DNA of 64,000 nucleotides, taken from contig NZ_KB905379.1 of NCBI RefSeq assembly GCF_000379085.1, forward strand, positions 295-64,294, in the 5' to 3' direction. The notes beneath the pieces are model-generated. The model had not been told where the DNA came from, did not search any database, and saw nothing but the letters and a program-made list of their open reading frames with translations. Source of the DNA: Halomicrobium katesii DSM 19301 (GTDB taxonomy: Archaea > Halobacteriota > Halobacteria > Halobacteriales > Haloarculaceae). The translations under genes were made by a program, and so were the position numbers. Positions 33,616-43,287 of the stretch are shown here, one piece after another (within the stretch, counting starts at the first letter, position 1; every line of letters begins with the position of its first letter).

Positions 33616-35364
33616 TCAGACGGGCACCGGCGGAGCAGCCGGATTGAAGGCCCCGTCTGCCAGCATCGAGTAGATCGGGAAGCCGTAGGCGATGGCCACG
33701 AGGACGACGGCCACGACGACCCACAGCTTCATGTTGTCCAGCACGCGCGGACTGTCCGAGACCCCGGAGATCGGTTCGGGGAGGTGGCTGTCGACGCGGA
33801 GCCGTCCGCGGCCACGCTCTGCGAGCCAGGTGCCCGCCATCACGGTGACGAACAGCAGGGCACCGATCGTCAGCAGCAGAGCGCCGGCCGCGATCTGCAG
33901 CCGCATCTCTGGGACCGATCCGAAGACCGCCTCGAAGGAGAACTGCTGGTACTGCGGCTCGGCGGTCCGGCGCGGGACGCCGGCCAGTCCCGCCCGGTGC
34001 ATCGCGTTCGACATCAGGGCCATCCCGATGAACCAGACGTAGGGCTGGATCTGTGCGAGGCCGTAGAACTGGAGGCGCTTGCCCGTGACCTGTGGGTACA
34101 GCCAGTAGCTGATCGCCATCATCGTCAGCGCGCTGGCCGTCCCGACGGTGAGGTGGAAGTGGCCCGGCACCCACAGCGTGTTGTGGATCAGCGAGTTGAT
34201 GTTCATGCCCGCGTTGACGATCCCGGAGAACCCGCCCGCGGCGAACATCAGGCCGGCGAGCGCACACCCCGCGAAGGCCGGGTTCGACCACGGCAGGGCG
34301 GTCATCCAGCGAAGGTAGCCCTTCCCGCCGCGCTGTCGCGCGCCGTACTCGATGCTCGCGACGGCGGTAAACGCGGTGAGGAAGCTCGGGAGCAACAGGA
34401 ACATCGTGTTGGTCATCGCGACGAACTTGAACCCTTCCGCGATCCCGGGGTCCGCGTACTGGTGGTGGAACCCGACGGGCGTCGAGAGGATCAAGAAGAG
34501 GACGAACACGACGCGCGCGAGCGGGTCGCTGAACAGCCGGCCGCCGGCGAGCTTGGGCAGGATCGTGTACCACGCGAAGTACGCCGGCATGAGCCAGAAG
34601 TAGACGACCGGGTGGCCGAAGTACCAGAACAGCGTCCGGGTCAGCAGGGGGTCGACGCTGTCGATCAGCCCGAGCGAGAGCGGCAGGAGGAACACGAGCA
34701 CCTCGACGGCGACGCCGAGGGTGGCGATGTACCACATCAGCGTCGTCGTCAACACCATGAACGTCTGGAGTGGGATCCGCTCGCCGCCGTTGTCACGCCG
34801 CCAGCGGACGTACAGGCGGATCCAGTCGGCTCCCGCGAGCCACGTGCCGACGAGCCACGCCGCCAGTCCGGCGTAGAACAGCGGATGAGCCTGCAGGGGC
34901 GCGTAGAAGGTGTAGAGCACGTCTGCCTCGAACGGGATCTCGCCGACGAAGCCGCCGAAGATCGCCAGGGCGACCGCGGTGGCACCGGCGAGTTGGAGCC
35001 CGAACCAGAACAGCGAGAAGCGCCGCGAGAGGAGGTCGCGGTCGAGACTCCGGGCGACGCCCCAGGAGAAGACCCCAGAGAGGAAGAAGATCGTAAAGAA
35101 CAGCGCGAGCAAGACGCCGTGGCCGGTCAGCACCGTGTAGTAGTCGACCGAGCTGATCACACCTCGGAAGACGTTCGTTCGGTGCAGCGCCTGGACGATC
35201 CCGAGCACCGCACCGATCAACAGGGCGGTAAACGAGACGCCGAAGCACAGTCGCGTCACGCGTGCCGCGGTGGGATACTGGTCGACGAAGGCAACTCGGT
35301 TGCCGGCAGTCAGCTCGGACTGTGCTCGGTTCTCGCTGGTCGGGTCGTCGTGTGCATGTGCCAT
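33616..35364 (-). CDS. cbaA: ba3-type cytochrome c/quinol oxidase subunit I
   Basis: A 582-residue, 13-to-14-helix heme-copper oxidase subunit that reduces oxygen at a heme/CuB centre. Visible ligands: the low-spin heme His in 'TGHGVLLALFFTIFF', CuB His plus the cross-linked Tyr in 'YFGHPVVYFWLMPAYF', the 'VGFHHQYADPG' His pair and 'GHFHLTVGTASALT' for the high-spin heme. The residues around 'HPVVYFWLMP' are those of the B (ba3) class rather than the A class. The gene starts 2 bp after the subunit II stop. Confidence 0.93.
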   Translation of the reverse strand: MAHAHDDPTSENRAQSELTAGNRVAFVDQYPTAARVTRLCFGVSFTALLIGAVLGIVQALHRTNVFRGVISSVDYYTVLTGHGVLLALFFTIFFLSGVFSWGVARSLDRDLLSRRFSLFWFGLQLAGATAVALAIFGGFVGEIPFEADVLYTFYAPLQAHPLFYAGLAAWLVGTWLAGADWIRLYVRWRRDNGGERIPLQTFMVLTTTLMWYIATLGVAVEVLVFLLPLSLGLIDSVDPLLTRTLFWYFGHPVVYFWLMPAYFAWYTILPKLAGGRLFSDPLARVVFVLFLILSTPVGFHHQYADPGIAEGFKFVAMTNTMFLLLPSFLTAFTAVASIEYGARQRGGKGYLRWMTALPWSNPAFAGCALAGLMFAAGGFSGIVNAGMNINSLIHNTLWVPGHFHLTVGTASALTMMAISYWLYPQVTGKRLQFYGLAQIQPYVWFIGMALMSNAMHRAGLAGVPRRTAEPQYQQFSFEAVFGSVPEMRLQIAAGALLLTIGALLFVTVMAGTWLAERGRGRLRVDSHLPEPISGVSDSPRVLDNMKLWVVVAVVLVAIAYGFPIYSMLADGAFNPAAPPVPV

Positions 35365-35366
35365 CG

Positions 35367-35885
35367 TTACTGCACCTCACTCGTCTCGTTGAACTCCGAC
35401 GGTGGGACCACCTGCAGTGATCCCTCCATCGTGTGGTGGCCGCTGCCACAGTACTCGTTACAGACGATGCCGTACTCGGCGGGCTCGTCGAACTCGGCCG
35501 TGACCGTCGCCTTCTGTCCCGGAACGGTCATCGTATTGATGTTCGTACCGACGACCTCGAACCCGTGGAGGACGTCACTGCTGGTCACGTGGAAGGTCAC
35601 GGTGCTGTTGGCCGGCACGCGGATGGGCTCGTTCGTTCCGGGGACGAACAGGAACCGCTGCGTTTCGACGTAGACGTCGTAGTGACCGTCTTCGCTCCCG
35701 TTGTAGACGCCGGGTTCGCGGACGTTCTCGCTCGCGGTGGGGTCGGTCCCGTCGACCTGTCCACCCTCCGCGTCGACCATCCCGTAGCCAGCGCCGACGG
35801 CCCCGTAGGTCACCGTCGCGACGAACAGAGCGATCAACAGCAGCGATCCCACCAGCCAGATGCGTTCGAACCTGTGGACGTGCAT
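35367..35885 (-). CDS. cbaB: ba3-type oxidase subunit II (CuA)
   Basis: A 172-residue protein with one N-terminal membrane helix ('WLVGSLLLIALFVATVTYG') and an external cupredoxin domain. The CuA site is complete: His in 'DVLHGFEV' and the C-x3-C-x3-H loop in 'YGIVCNEYCGSGHHTMEG'. A Met after the His completes the ligand set. The ATG at 35885 is preferred because upstream sequence in frame is the next gene. It passes electrons to subunit I, beside which it is encoded. Confidence 0.92.
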   Translation of the reverse strand: MHVHRFERIWLVGSLLLIALFVATVTYGAVGAGYGMVDAEGGQVDGTDPTASENVREPGVYNGSEDGHYDVYVETQRFLFVPGTNEPIRVPANSTVTFHVTSSDVLHGFEVVGTNINTMTVPGQKATVTAEFDEPAEYGIVCNEYCGSGHHTMEGSLQVVPPSEFNETSEVQ

Positions 35886-35887
35886 AG

Positions 35888-36205
35888 TCACCCGATCACC
35901 GTTGGTCCGTTGTCGAGGAACTCGACGAAGTACATGAACAGCCAGGTCAGCGAGACGACGGCGAAGTAAAGAGCCAGCAACGTCGCCGTCCCGACGGGGT
36001 CGAACGCGTCGTGGTCGACCGACTCCGTCTCGGATTCGGCCACCGAGGACTCGTACATCACCCCGGCTGCTGGCTGTGTATCCGTTCGCTCGTCGCCGTG
36101 CGACTCGAACGACGTGTCGGGTCGGTCGTGCCACCCGAACCGATAGCTGAGTAGCAGAATGCCGGCGGTGACTCCGAGGCCGATCGCGGTCGTCAGAAGT
36201 AACAT
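35888..36205 (-). CDS. Small membrane subunit of the ba3 oxidase operon (CbaE-like)
   Basis: A 105-residue protein with an N-terminal helix ('MLLLTTAIGLGVTAGILLLS') and a second near the end ('TATLLALYFAVVSLTWLFMYF'), joined by an acidic external loop. It immediately precedes subunit II, as do small Cba subunits in haloarchaeal ba3 operons. An in-frame ATG at 36265 would add 20 residues; the choice is uncertain. Confidence 0.65.
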   Translation of the reverse strand: MLLLTTAIGLGVTAGILLLSYRFGWHDRPDTSFESHGDERTDTQPAAGVMYESSVAESETESVDHDAFDPVGTATLLALYFAVVSLTWLFMYFVEFLDNGPTVIG

Positions 36206-36348
36206 GCGACTCCCGCCGGAACCACCACCCGACGCTGTGGCCAGTGCTATTTCGAGACCCCTCATACTCGGTTGGGTTCGAGCGAACTGACATGTACTCT
36301 GGGTTGTCACAGGACAACTTCGGGACGGCGGCCCGCCGTGGCCGACGG

Positions 36349-38688
36349 CTACGACCCCGCCTCGCTACCGACCGGGCGGGTCGAGTTGAGTACGACGAGC
36401 AGGCTACTGGTCGCCATCGCCACGGCGGCAAACAGGGGGTTCAGGACACCGACGACGGCGAGTGGCAGCGCGATCCCGTTGTACAGGAACGCCCAGCCGA
36501 GGTTCTCGCGGATCCGTCGGCGGGTCCCTTCCGTCGTGGCGAACACCTCGGGCAGCGCGGCGAGAGAGTCGTCGGTGACGACCACGTCCGCCGCGTCGAA
36601 CGCGAGCCGTGTGCCACTCTCGACGGTGATTCCGAGGTCGGCCGCCCCCAGTGCCGGCGCGTCGTTGCTCCCGTCGCCGACCATCGCCACGGTGCCGTCG
36701 TTCCCCAGCCGATCGACGACCGCGGCCTTGGCCTCGGGCGGGACACCGGCGAAGACCTCGTCGACCGAGCGGTGGGACGCGAACTGTTCGGCCGCCGCCC
36801 GGTCGTCGCCCGTGATCACGACGACGCGGCGGTCGGCCGCGAGGCGATCGAGCACCGATTGCCACCCCTCGCGCACCTCGTCGCCGACGACGACGGCACC
36901 GCGAACGCGCCCGTCCCAGCCGACGTAGCTCGCGATCGCGTCGTCACCGGCACCGTCGTAGGTGGCGGCCACGCCGCTGGGGACGGTCCAGTCCCGCGCC
37001 GCGAACAGCGACTCGTCGCCGACCAGTACAGTCCTGTCGCCGACTGTCGCCTGCACGCCCCGTCCGGGGATCGTCTCGAAGGCCGTGACGGGCTCGTCGG
37101 GCGGTGTCTCCGCCTCGGAGATCGCCTCCGCGACGGGGTGGGTCGCGAACTGTTCGACGGCGCTGGCGTACGCGAGGCTCTCGTCGTGGCCCGCGACCGT
37201 TCGAACGGTCATCGATCCCGTGGTGAGAGTGCCGGTCTTGTCGAGCGCGACGGTCTCGACCGCCGGTGCCGTCTCCAGGGCCGTGTCGTCGGTGATCACG
37301 ATGCCCGCGTCGAGAGCGTCTCGAATCCCAGCGGCGACGGCCATCGGCGTCGCCAGGCCCAGCGCACAGGGACAGGAGACGACGAGGACGGTCAGGCCGG
37401 TCAACAGTGCCGCGGTCGCTCCAGTGCCCGCGAGCAGGTGGACGACCAGCGTCCCGACAGCCAGGACGAACACGAGCGGGACGAACACCGCCGCGATCCT
37501 GTCGACGAGGCGCTGTGCGCCGGGTGTCGCGCTCTGTACGTCCCACAGCGTCTCTGCGAGTCGGTCCACAGTGCTCGTCGGGTCCTCGTCAGCGCGGACG
37601 ACGACCCCACCGTCCGTGACCGTCGTCCCGCCGAGAACCGCGTCCCCGGTGGCTTTCGAGACGGGCAGCGACTCGCCGGTGACCAGTGACTCGTCGACCG
37701 CGGCCGTGCCTTCGACGACCGTCCCGTCGACGGGGACCGGTTCGCCGCCTTTGACTACCAGTTCGTCGCCGCCGTCGACTGCCGACCGAGAAACCGACTC
37801 GGTGCCGTCGGCCGTCCGGCGGCGTGCCGCGTCCGCTCGTTCGTCGGAGACCGTTGCGAGGCGGCCCATGGCCCGTCTGCGGACACGCTCCTGATAGTAG
37901 TCGCCGACGGTCACCGCGAGGACGACGACGACCGCCACGTCGAAGTACAGATCCGTCTGACCGAGCGCCATCGCGATCGTGCTGTAGACGTAGGCCGTCG
38001 CCGCCGCGATCGCCACGAGCAAGTCCATGTTCGGGTGGCCGACCCGCAGGCTCACGACCGCACCACGGAACAGCGGATAGCCGGTGTAGGCCACCACGAC
38101 CGTCGCCATGACCCAGACGTTCGCGAACAGGAACCCACCGGCGGGACCGTCCAGGTCGACGAGCAGCGACGACGGCGCGACGCCCGTGTACACGGGATAG
38201 AGAAAGAGGACGTACCAGGCCATCACCATCATCCCGAAGAAGCCACCGACCATGAGACGACCGACGGTCTCTTGGGCGTCGTCGGCCGACGCCGCGCCCT
38301 CTCGGGTCGCGTCGTAGCCGTGCCCCGAGATGCGGTCCGCGATCGCGTCGGGTTCGGCCGTCGCCGGGTCGAAGACGACACGGACCATCCCGGCAGTGTA
38401 GCTGGCCTCGGCGGCCCGAACGCCCGGAGCGTCGGTCGCGGTGGCTTCGAGGAAGGTCTCGCAGGTGGCACAGTGCATCCCGTCGACGTCGAAGTAGGCC
38501 CGGTCGCCATCGGCGGTGGCCACGTCTGGCCCGGTGTCGACGGCCGTCTGGGGATCGGCGTCGGCGGGCGCGTCGTCGAGCGTTCGGGCGACCGTCAGAC
38601 ACCCCTGACAGCAGAAGGCACCGTCCACGTCCGGAGCGGTGTGGGGCGGATCGGGCGTCGACAGGCCACAGAGCGTACACTCGTCCAT
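36349..38688 (-). CDS. Copper-transporting P1B-type ATPase
   Basis: A 779-residue pump. The N-terminus has a four-Cys metal-binding cluster ('MDECTLCGLSTPD', 'GAFCCQGCL') like CcoI/FixI, then a heavy-metal domain 'DGMHCATCETFLE'. Eight helices follow with the 'VSCPCALGLATPMAV' CPC ion path, phosphorylation motif 'VALDKTGTLTTG', nucleotide-binding 'HPVAEAI' and hinge 'MVGDGSNDAPAL'. P1B ATPases of this architecture load copper into heme-copper oxidases. Its place upstream of the cba genes supports that. The ATG at 38688 starts the cysteine cluster. Confidence 0.92.
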   Translation of the reverse strand: MDECTLCGLSTPDPPHTAPDVDGAFCCQGCLTVARTLDDAPADADPQTAVDTGPDVATADGDRAYFDVDGMHCATCETFLEATATDAPGVRAAEASYTAGMVRVVFDPATAEPDAIADRISGHGYDATREGAASADDAQETVGRLMVGGFFGMMVMAWYVLFLYPVYTGVAPSSLLVDLDGPAGGFLFANVWVMATVVVAYTGYPLFRGAVVSLRVGHPNMDLLVAIAAATAYVYSTIAMALGQTDLYFDVAVVVVLAVTVGDYYQERVRRRAMGRLATVSDERADAARRRTADGTESVSRSAVDGGDELVVKGGEPVPVDGTVVEGTAAVDESLVTGESLPVSKATGDAVLGGTTVTDGGVVVRADEDPTSTVDRLAETLWDVQSATPGAQRLVDRIAAVFVPLVFVLAVGTLVVHLLAGTGATAALLTGLTVLVVSCPCALGLATPMAVAAGIRDALDAGIVITDDTALETAPAVETVALDKTGTLTTGSMTVRTVAGHDESLAYASAVEQFATHPVAEAISEAETPPDEPVTAFETIPGRGVQATVGDRTVLVGDESLFAARDWTVPSGVAATYDGAGDDAIASYVGWDGRVRGAVVVGDEVREGWQSVLDRLAADRRVVVITGDDRAAAEQFASHRSVDEVFAGVPPEAKAAVVDRLGNDGTVAMVGDGSNDAPALGAADLGITVESGTRLAFDAADVVVTDDSLAALPEVFATTEGTRRRIRENLGWAFLYNGIALPLAVVGVLNPLFAAVAMATSSLLVVLNSTRPVGSEAGS

Positions 38689-38690
38689 CG

Positions 38691-39464
38691 TTATCCCAGT
38701 GGTTGGTAGATCGGAATGCTCGGATGCGGGAGGTGGATGCCCAGTAACATCGCACCGTGTGCCAGCGGGAGGTAGCCAAGCAGCAAGAACGTGACGCCGA
38801 GCAGGCGGTGGAGCGGTCCCTGAAATCGCGGCGAGATCGACTGGAACGCGACGCCGTAGGCGAAAACGGTCGGCACCGTCGCCAGCCCCAGCACGGCGAG
38901 CGCGACGCCGCCACGGACCGGCGACCCCGTCGCGAAGGCGTACAGAAACGCGGGGTACAGCAACGGGCACGGGAGGACCCCGTGGGCCGCGCCGAGCGCG
39001 ACGATCCGGGGGCCACGAACCCACCGCTCGATCCGGTCGAGCAACGCGGTACTCACCCGTTCGAAGACCGCCGGTGTCGGGGCGTGACCGAACAGTCCCC
39101 CAGTTCCCGTCAACAGGTAGTTCGCGCCGACGAGGAGGATGACACCGCCGATCACCAGACCGGCGACCGCGCGAACGTCGTTCGCGACGGCCGCGACCGC
39201 CGCGGCGTCGTACAGCAGCGCACCCAGCCCGCCGAACAGCACCCCGAGGGCGGTGTAGATCGCGGTCCGACCCAGATTAAACAGCAGGTGCTGGCGGATC
39301 GTCCGCCAGGTCGCCGGACCGTCTGTCCCCATCTGATCGGCGTAGACAGTCACCAGCGGTCCGCACATGCCCAGACAGTGCACACCACCGAGCAGCCCGA
39401 CGAGCGCGAAGACGACCAGCTCGACCTGCCCAGAGAGGGCACCAGACACCTGCGGGACAGACAT
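38691..39464 (-). CDS. SafE/CcoS-like (UreH-type) six-helix membrane protein
   Basis: A 257-residue integral membrane protein of the DsbD/SafE superfamily. Two motif halves are visible: 'GGVHCLGMCGPLV' in helix 1 and 'GAAHGVLPCPLLYPAFLYAF' later, each with a Cys and His that can bind copper. In bacteria the matching gene (ccoH/SafE-type in ccoGHIS clusters) works with the copper ATPase in oxidase maturation. It is 2 bp upstream of that ATPase's start. Confidence 0.8.
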   Translation of the reverse strand: MSVPQVSGALSGQVELVVFALVGLLGGVHCLGMCGPLVTVYADQMGTDGPATWRTIRQHLLFNLGRTAIYTALGVLFGGLGALLYDAAAVAAVANDVRAVAGLVIGGVILLVGANYLLTGTGGLFGHAPTPAVFERVSTALLDRIERWVRGPRIVALGAAHGVLPCPLLYPAFLYAFATGSPVRGGVALAVLGLATVPTVFAYGVAFQSISPRFQGPLHRLLGVTFLLLGYLPLAHGAMLLGIHLPHPSIPIYQPLG

Positions 39465-39468
39465 CGAG

Positions 39469-39657
39469 TCAGGCGAGGCCGCCGGGTAGACGCAGTTCGT
39501 CCGCCGAATCGAACATGATGCGGACGGCGACCACGATCAGGACGGTGTTGAGGACCGCGAGCACCGCGACGGGCTCCAGCCAGATCACGAACGCGAGCAC
39601 CGACGGGATCGTGAGCAGTCCCACCAGCGGCAGCCACGAGAGCGGGATCCGTGCCAT
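39469..39657 (-). CDS. 62-residue membrane protein of the copper operon
   Basis: Two hydrophobic helices ('WLPLVGLLTIPSVLAFVIWL' and 'AVLAVLNTVLIVVAVRIMF') and a short acidic end. It lies first in the small-SafE-ATPase run with a 4-bp gap to the next gene. It resembles CcoS-sized maturation proteins only in length and position. Confidence 0.6.
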   Translation of the reverse strand: MARIPLSWLPLVGLLTIPSVLAFVIWLEPVAVLAVLNTVLIVVAVRIMFDSADELRLPGGLA

Positions 39658-39824
39658 GGGCTCCGGTACGCCACACCGCTAATTAAATCAGAGGTTGTCT
39701 CTCGACAACTCCCGACAGCGCTGGTCTCAGGCAGTGGGCCCTTCGGATCGCCCGGGTGCCCTGGAGTTATCACTGCTGGGAACGGAGGGACAGGCTTACT
39801 TTCGGGCGTTTTTTCTCTCTCGGT

Positions 39825-41378
39825 ATGAAAGATTGGTCGAACGCCTTCGGAGACGGCGGCCTCAACGCCCTCCTCGACGTCGACTCGCTCGTCGCCGCGT
39901 GTGGCATAGACGAGTCGGAAATCGAGTGGCGAAAGGAGTTCGTCGGCTTCGACGAGACCGACGAACAGCACCTCTCGGAGCTCGAAGAGCTGTTTCGGGC
40001 CCACACCGACGAGATCGCAGACGGCTTCTACGACAACCTGACCGATCACCAGCAGACCAGCGACGTGATCGGCCGGTCGGACAAGTCCCTCCAGCAGCTC
40101 AAAGAGACTCAGTCAGCGTATCTCGTGACCCTCGCCAGCGGAGAGTACGGAATGGACTACTTCCGCGACCGGGCACGGATCGGCAAGATCCACGATCTGC
40201 TCGAAATGCCGATGAAACACTACATCGGTCAGTACGGCGTCTACTACGACCTCATCTTCCCGCTCCTGTTCGACCGGATCGAGGAACGGCTCGTCGACCG
40301 ACTGACAGATACAGCGGCTCTCGCGGGCGACGGCGGTCCCCAGGCGGTCGAGGCAGGAACCCGAGAGTCGGTCGAGGAGATCGTCGGCGAAGAACTGGAT
40401 CGCGGCCTCGAAGAGATTCTCGCTGTCTTGCGAATCGTCAACCTCGATATGCAGGTCGTCGCCGACACGTACATCCACTCCTACAGTCAGGAGCTCGAAC
40501 AGTCGATCGAAGAGCGCGAGCAGCTCATGACGGAGATCGAGCAGGACCTCGCAGATCCGATCCGGACGCTCCGTGACTCCGCCGAGGAGGTCGCCACCAG
40601 CACCGACGAGATCAGCGACATCGCTCGCGAACAGGCAAAGACGACCGAAACCGTCGGCCGAGAGATCAGCAACGTCAGCGCGACCGTCGAGGAGATCGCC
40701 TCGACGGCCGACGAGGTCGCGGCCACGAGCGAGCGTGCCGAGCGACTCGCCGAGGACGGGCGGACCGCTGCCGCCGACGCGATCGAGGCGATGGAGCGAG
40801 TGCAGGCGTCGTCCGGAGACGTCGTCAGCGACGTGGACCGGCTGGAAGAGCGCGTCGCAGAGATCGACGAGATCGTGGACATGATCAACGACATCTCCGA
40901 TCAGACGAACATGCTGGCGCTGAACGCCTCCATCGAGGCCGCCCGTGCCGGCGAGGCCGGCGACGGCTTCGCCGTCGTCGCAGACGAGGTCAAGAGCCTC
41001 GCCGAGGAATCTCGCACACACGCCAGCGAGATCGAGGAGATGGTCGAGGAGATACAGGCCGACACCGAGAACGCAGTCGCCAGTCTCGAAGCGACCGCGC
41101 AGGACGTCGACCGCGGAATCGAGCGGGTCGAATCGGCGACCGAGACCCTCCAGGAGATCGTCGACGTCGTGGCCGAAGCCTCTCGCGGGATCCACGAGGT
41201 CTCGGACGCGACCGACGATCAGGCGGCCTCTGCAGAGGCGGTGGCGGGTATGGTGGACGAACTCGTCGACCAGGCCGACCAGGTCGCCGACGAGGTAGAG
41301 GCAGTCGCAGCCGCAAACGAAGAGCAAACGAAGACGATCCGCGAGATCAGCGAGACGGCGGAGCGACTCGGCGAGTGA
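39825..41378 (+). CDS. Globin-coupled aerotaxis transducer (HemAT-like)
   Basis: A 517-residue soluble methyl-accepting protein. Residues about 40-185 form a sensor globin with proximal His123 in '[18 protein letters not shown]'. The C-terminal half is a long coiled-coil signalling domain with the hairpin tip '[18 protein letters not shown]' and '[10 protein letters not shown]'. There is no membrane segment, as in HemAT. Oxygen binding would control CheA. The ATG at 39825 is preferred to the earlier one at 39756. The gene neighbours the oxidase block, fitting an oxygen-related cluster. Confidence 0.92.
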   Translation: MKDWSNAFGDGGLNALLDVDSLVAACGIDESEIEWRKEFVGFDETDEQHLSELEELFRAHTDEIADGFYDNLTDHQQTSDVIGRSDKSLQQLKETQSAYLVTLASGEYGMDYFRDRARIGKIHDLLEMPMKHYIGQYGVYYDLIFPLLFDRIEERLVDRLTDTAALAGDGGPQAVEAGTRESVEEIVGEELDRGLEEILAVLRIVNLDMQVVADTYIHSYSQELEQSIEEREQLMTEIEQDLADPIRTLRDSAEEVATSTDEISDIAREQAKTTETVGREISNVSATVEEIASTADEVAATSERAERLAEDGRTAAADAIEAMERVQASSGDVVSDVDRLEERVAEIDEIVDMINDISDQTNMLALNASIEAARAGEAGDGFAVVADEVKSLAEESRTHASEIEEMVEEIQADTENAVASLEATAQDVDRGIERVESATETLQEIVDVVAEASRGIHEVSDATDDQAASAEAVAGMVDELVDQADQVADEVEAVAAANEEQTKTIREISETAERLGE

Positions 41379-41465
41379 GCGCCTCGGCGTGCGCGTACCG
41401 CCCGCGCTGTCGTTGAACATATTCGTCCCGTTATGAAAGACATATCCCGGTCACTCCAGTCGAGT

Positions 41466-43282
41466 ATGACCACCTACAGGAGTGAGCGCGTGCGCGTGCT
41501 CGCGGTGACGGCAGACCCCTCGTTCGCGAGTTCCTGTGAGCGCCACCTCGGCGAACACGACTCCCTCACCGTCACCACGGCGGGGACGGTCGGTGAGGCG
41601 ATCGAACGACTCGCTGGCGACGGGGGTGTCGACTGCATCGTCAGCGACCACGATCTGCCCGACACGGACGGGCTCGCGTTTCTCGAATCGGTCCGGACGC
41701 AGTCACCGATGCTCCCGTTCGTGCTGTTCACCAGCGAAGGGACCGAAGAGATCGCCAGCCACGCGATCTCCGCCGACGTGACGGAGTATCTCGTCAAGGG
41801 GTGTCACGACGACCAGTGGGATCGGCTGGCGACGCTCGTCGTCGACGCGGTCGACTACCACCGTAGCCAGCAGGGCCTGTTCGATCCCGAGACGCGAGCT
41901 ACGACGCTGTTAGACGCTGCAAACGACATGATCAGCGTCGTTCGCGACGGTCAGTGTGAGTACGTCAACGCGACCGGGCTCGATCTGCTGGCCCTCGACG
42001 ACCGAGCCCAGGCCGTCGATCGCCCCATCGAGTCGTGGCTGTCGCCGCCCGACGGACGGGACCTCTCCGCGTCGCTGGCTGCCGTACAGTCGGGCGACCA
42101 GCCAGTCGAGCAGTTCGAAGCGACCCTGACGACCAGCGGGGGCCGAGAACTGTCGGTCGAAGTCACCGCGACGCGAGTCCGCTGGAGCGACGGCCCGGCG
42201 ACCGTGCTGGTGGTGCGGGACATCGACGAACGGAGAGCCGACGAGCAGATGCTCCGACAGTTCCAGCGAGCCGTCGAGGCGGCCGGACACGCCATCTACA
42301 TGACCGACCCGGACGGCGCGATCACCTACGTCAACCCCGCCTTCGAGGAGATGACGGGCTACGATAGCGACGGCGTGCTCGGGAAGACGCCCGCGATCCT
42401 CTCCTCTGGCACGATGTCCGAGGAGTACTACGAGGACCTGTGGTCGACCATCACGAGCGGCGACGTGTGGGAAGAAGAGATCCGCGACCGCCGGCAGTCG
42501 GGGGCGCTGTACTACGCCCATCAGACGATCGCCCCCCTGACCGACGACGACGGCGAGGTAGTGTCGTACGTCGCGATTCAAAACGACACGACGGAACAGC
42601 GCCGACGGGAGTCACAGCTCCGGCAGTACGAGCACGCGATCGAGGGGGCGAGTGAGCTGATCGCCGCGGTCGACCACGACTACCAGTTCCTGTTTGCCAA
42701 CGAGTCCTATCGACAGTTCCACGCGATGGATCCGGAGTCGGTCACTGAGACGCGGCTGGTCGACCTCCTGGCCCCCGAACAGTTTGCGGTCGTCGAGCCC
42801 TACCTCGACCGGGGCTTCGAGGGCGAGACGGTCCAGTTCCGCGCGACACGAACGCGGTCGGGCAGGTCCGACCACACGTTCAACGTCCAGTACACGCCAC
42901 TGACCGACGGGAGTGGGACGATCCAGGGACTGGTCGCCACGATGCGAGACGTGACCGAACAGGTCGAGCGCGAACAACAGCTCGCCTCGCTGGATCGCCT
43001 GCTCAGGCACAACCTCCACAACGCGCTGAACGTCATCCAGGGACGGGCAGAGATCATCGACGCTCGTGCGTCGAAGGAGGTCGCAGAACTCGCAGCGCCG
43101 ATCGAAGACGCGGTCGAGCGACTGCTCACGCAGGCGAACAAGGAACGCGAGATCGTCGAGTTGCTGACCGAACCGCCGACGCACGCGACGCTCGATCTCA
43201 CGCGGGTCGTGACGATCTGGTCGCCGAGCCACGAGGGAGCGCCGTCACACTCGTCTTCCCCGGCGGGAGCCGGGCAGAGTGA
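41466..43282 (+). pseudogene. Receiver-PAS-PAS-PAS histidine kinase that lost its ATPase domain
   Basis: The N-terminus is a receiver ('VDCIVSDHDLPDTDG', 'FTSEGTEE'), followed by three PAS domains (about 135-260, 275-390, 400-510) and an H-box 'LLRHNLHNALNVIQGRAE' near residue 520. After 'HATLDLTRVV' (about 43210) the HATPase core (N, G1, F, G2 boxes) is absent. In another frame from about 43215 the usual kinase end appears ('DLVAEPRGSAVTLVFP', stop TGA 43280-43282), so an internal deletion with frame change removed the catalytic domain. The present frame reads on to 43439, antisense to the next gene. Confidence 0.78.
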
Positions 43283-43287
43283 ACAGC

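Noticed and set aside
34000-35670. Long plus-strand frame within the oxidase genes
   Set aside because: Antisense to complete cbaA with all heme-copper ligands; composition is charge-rich without secondary structure.
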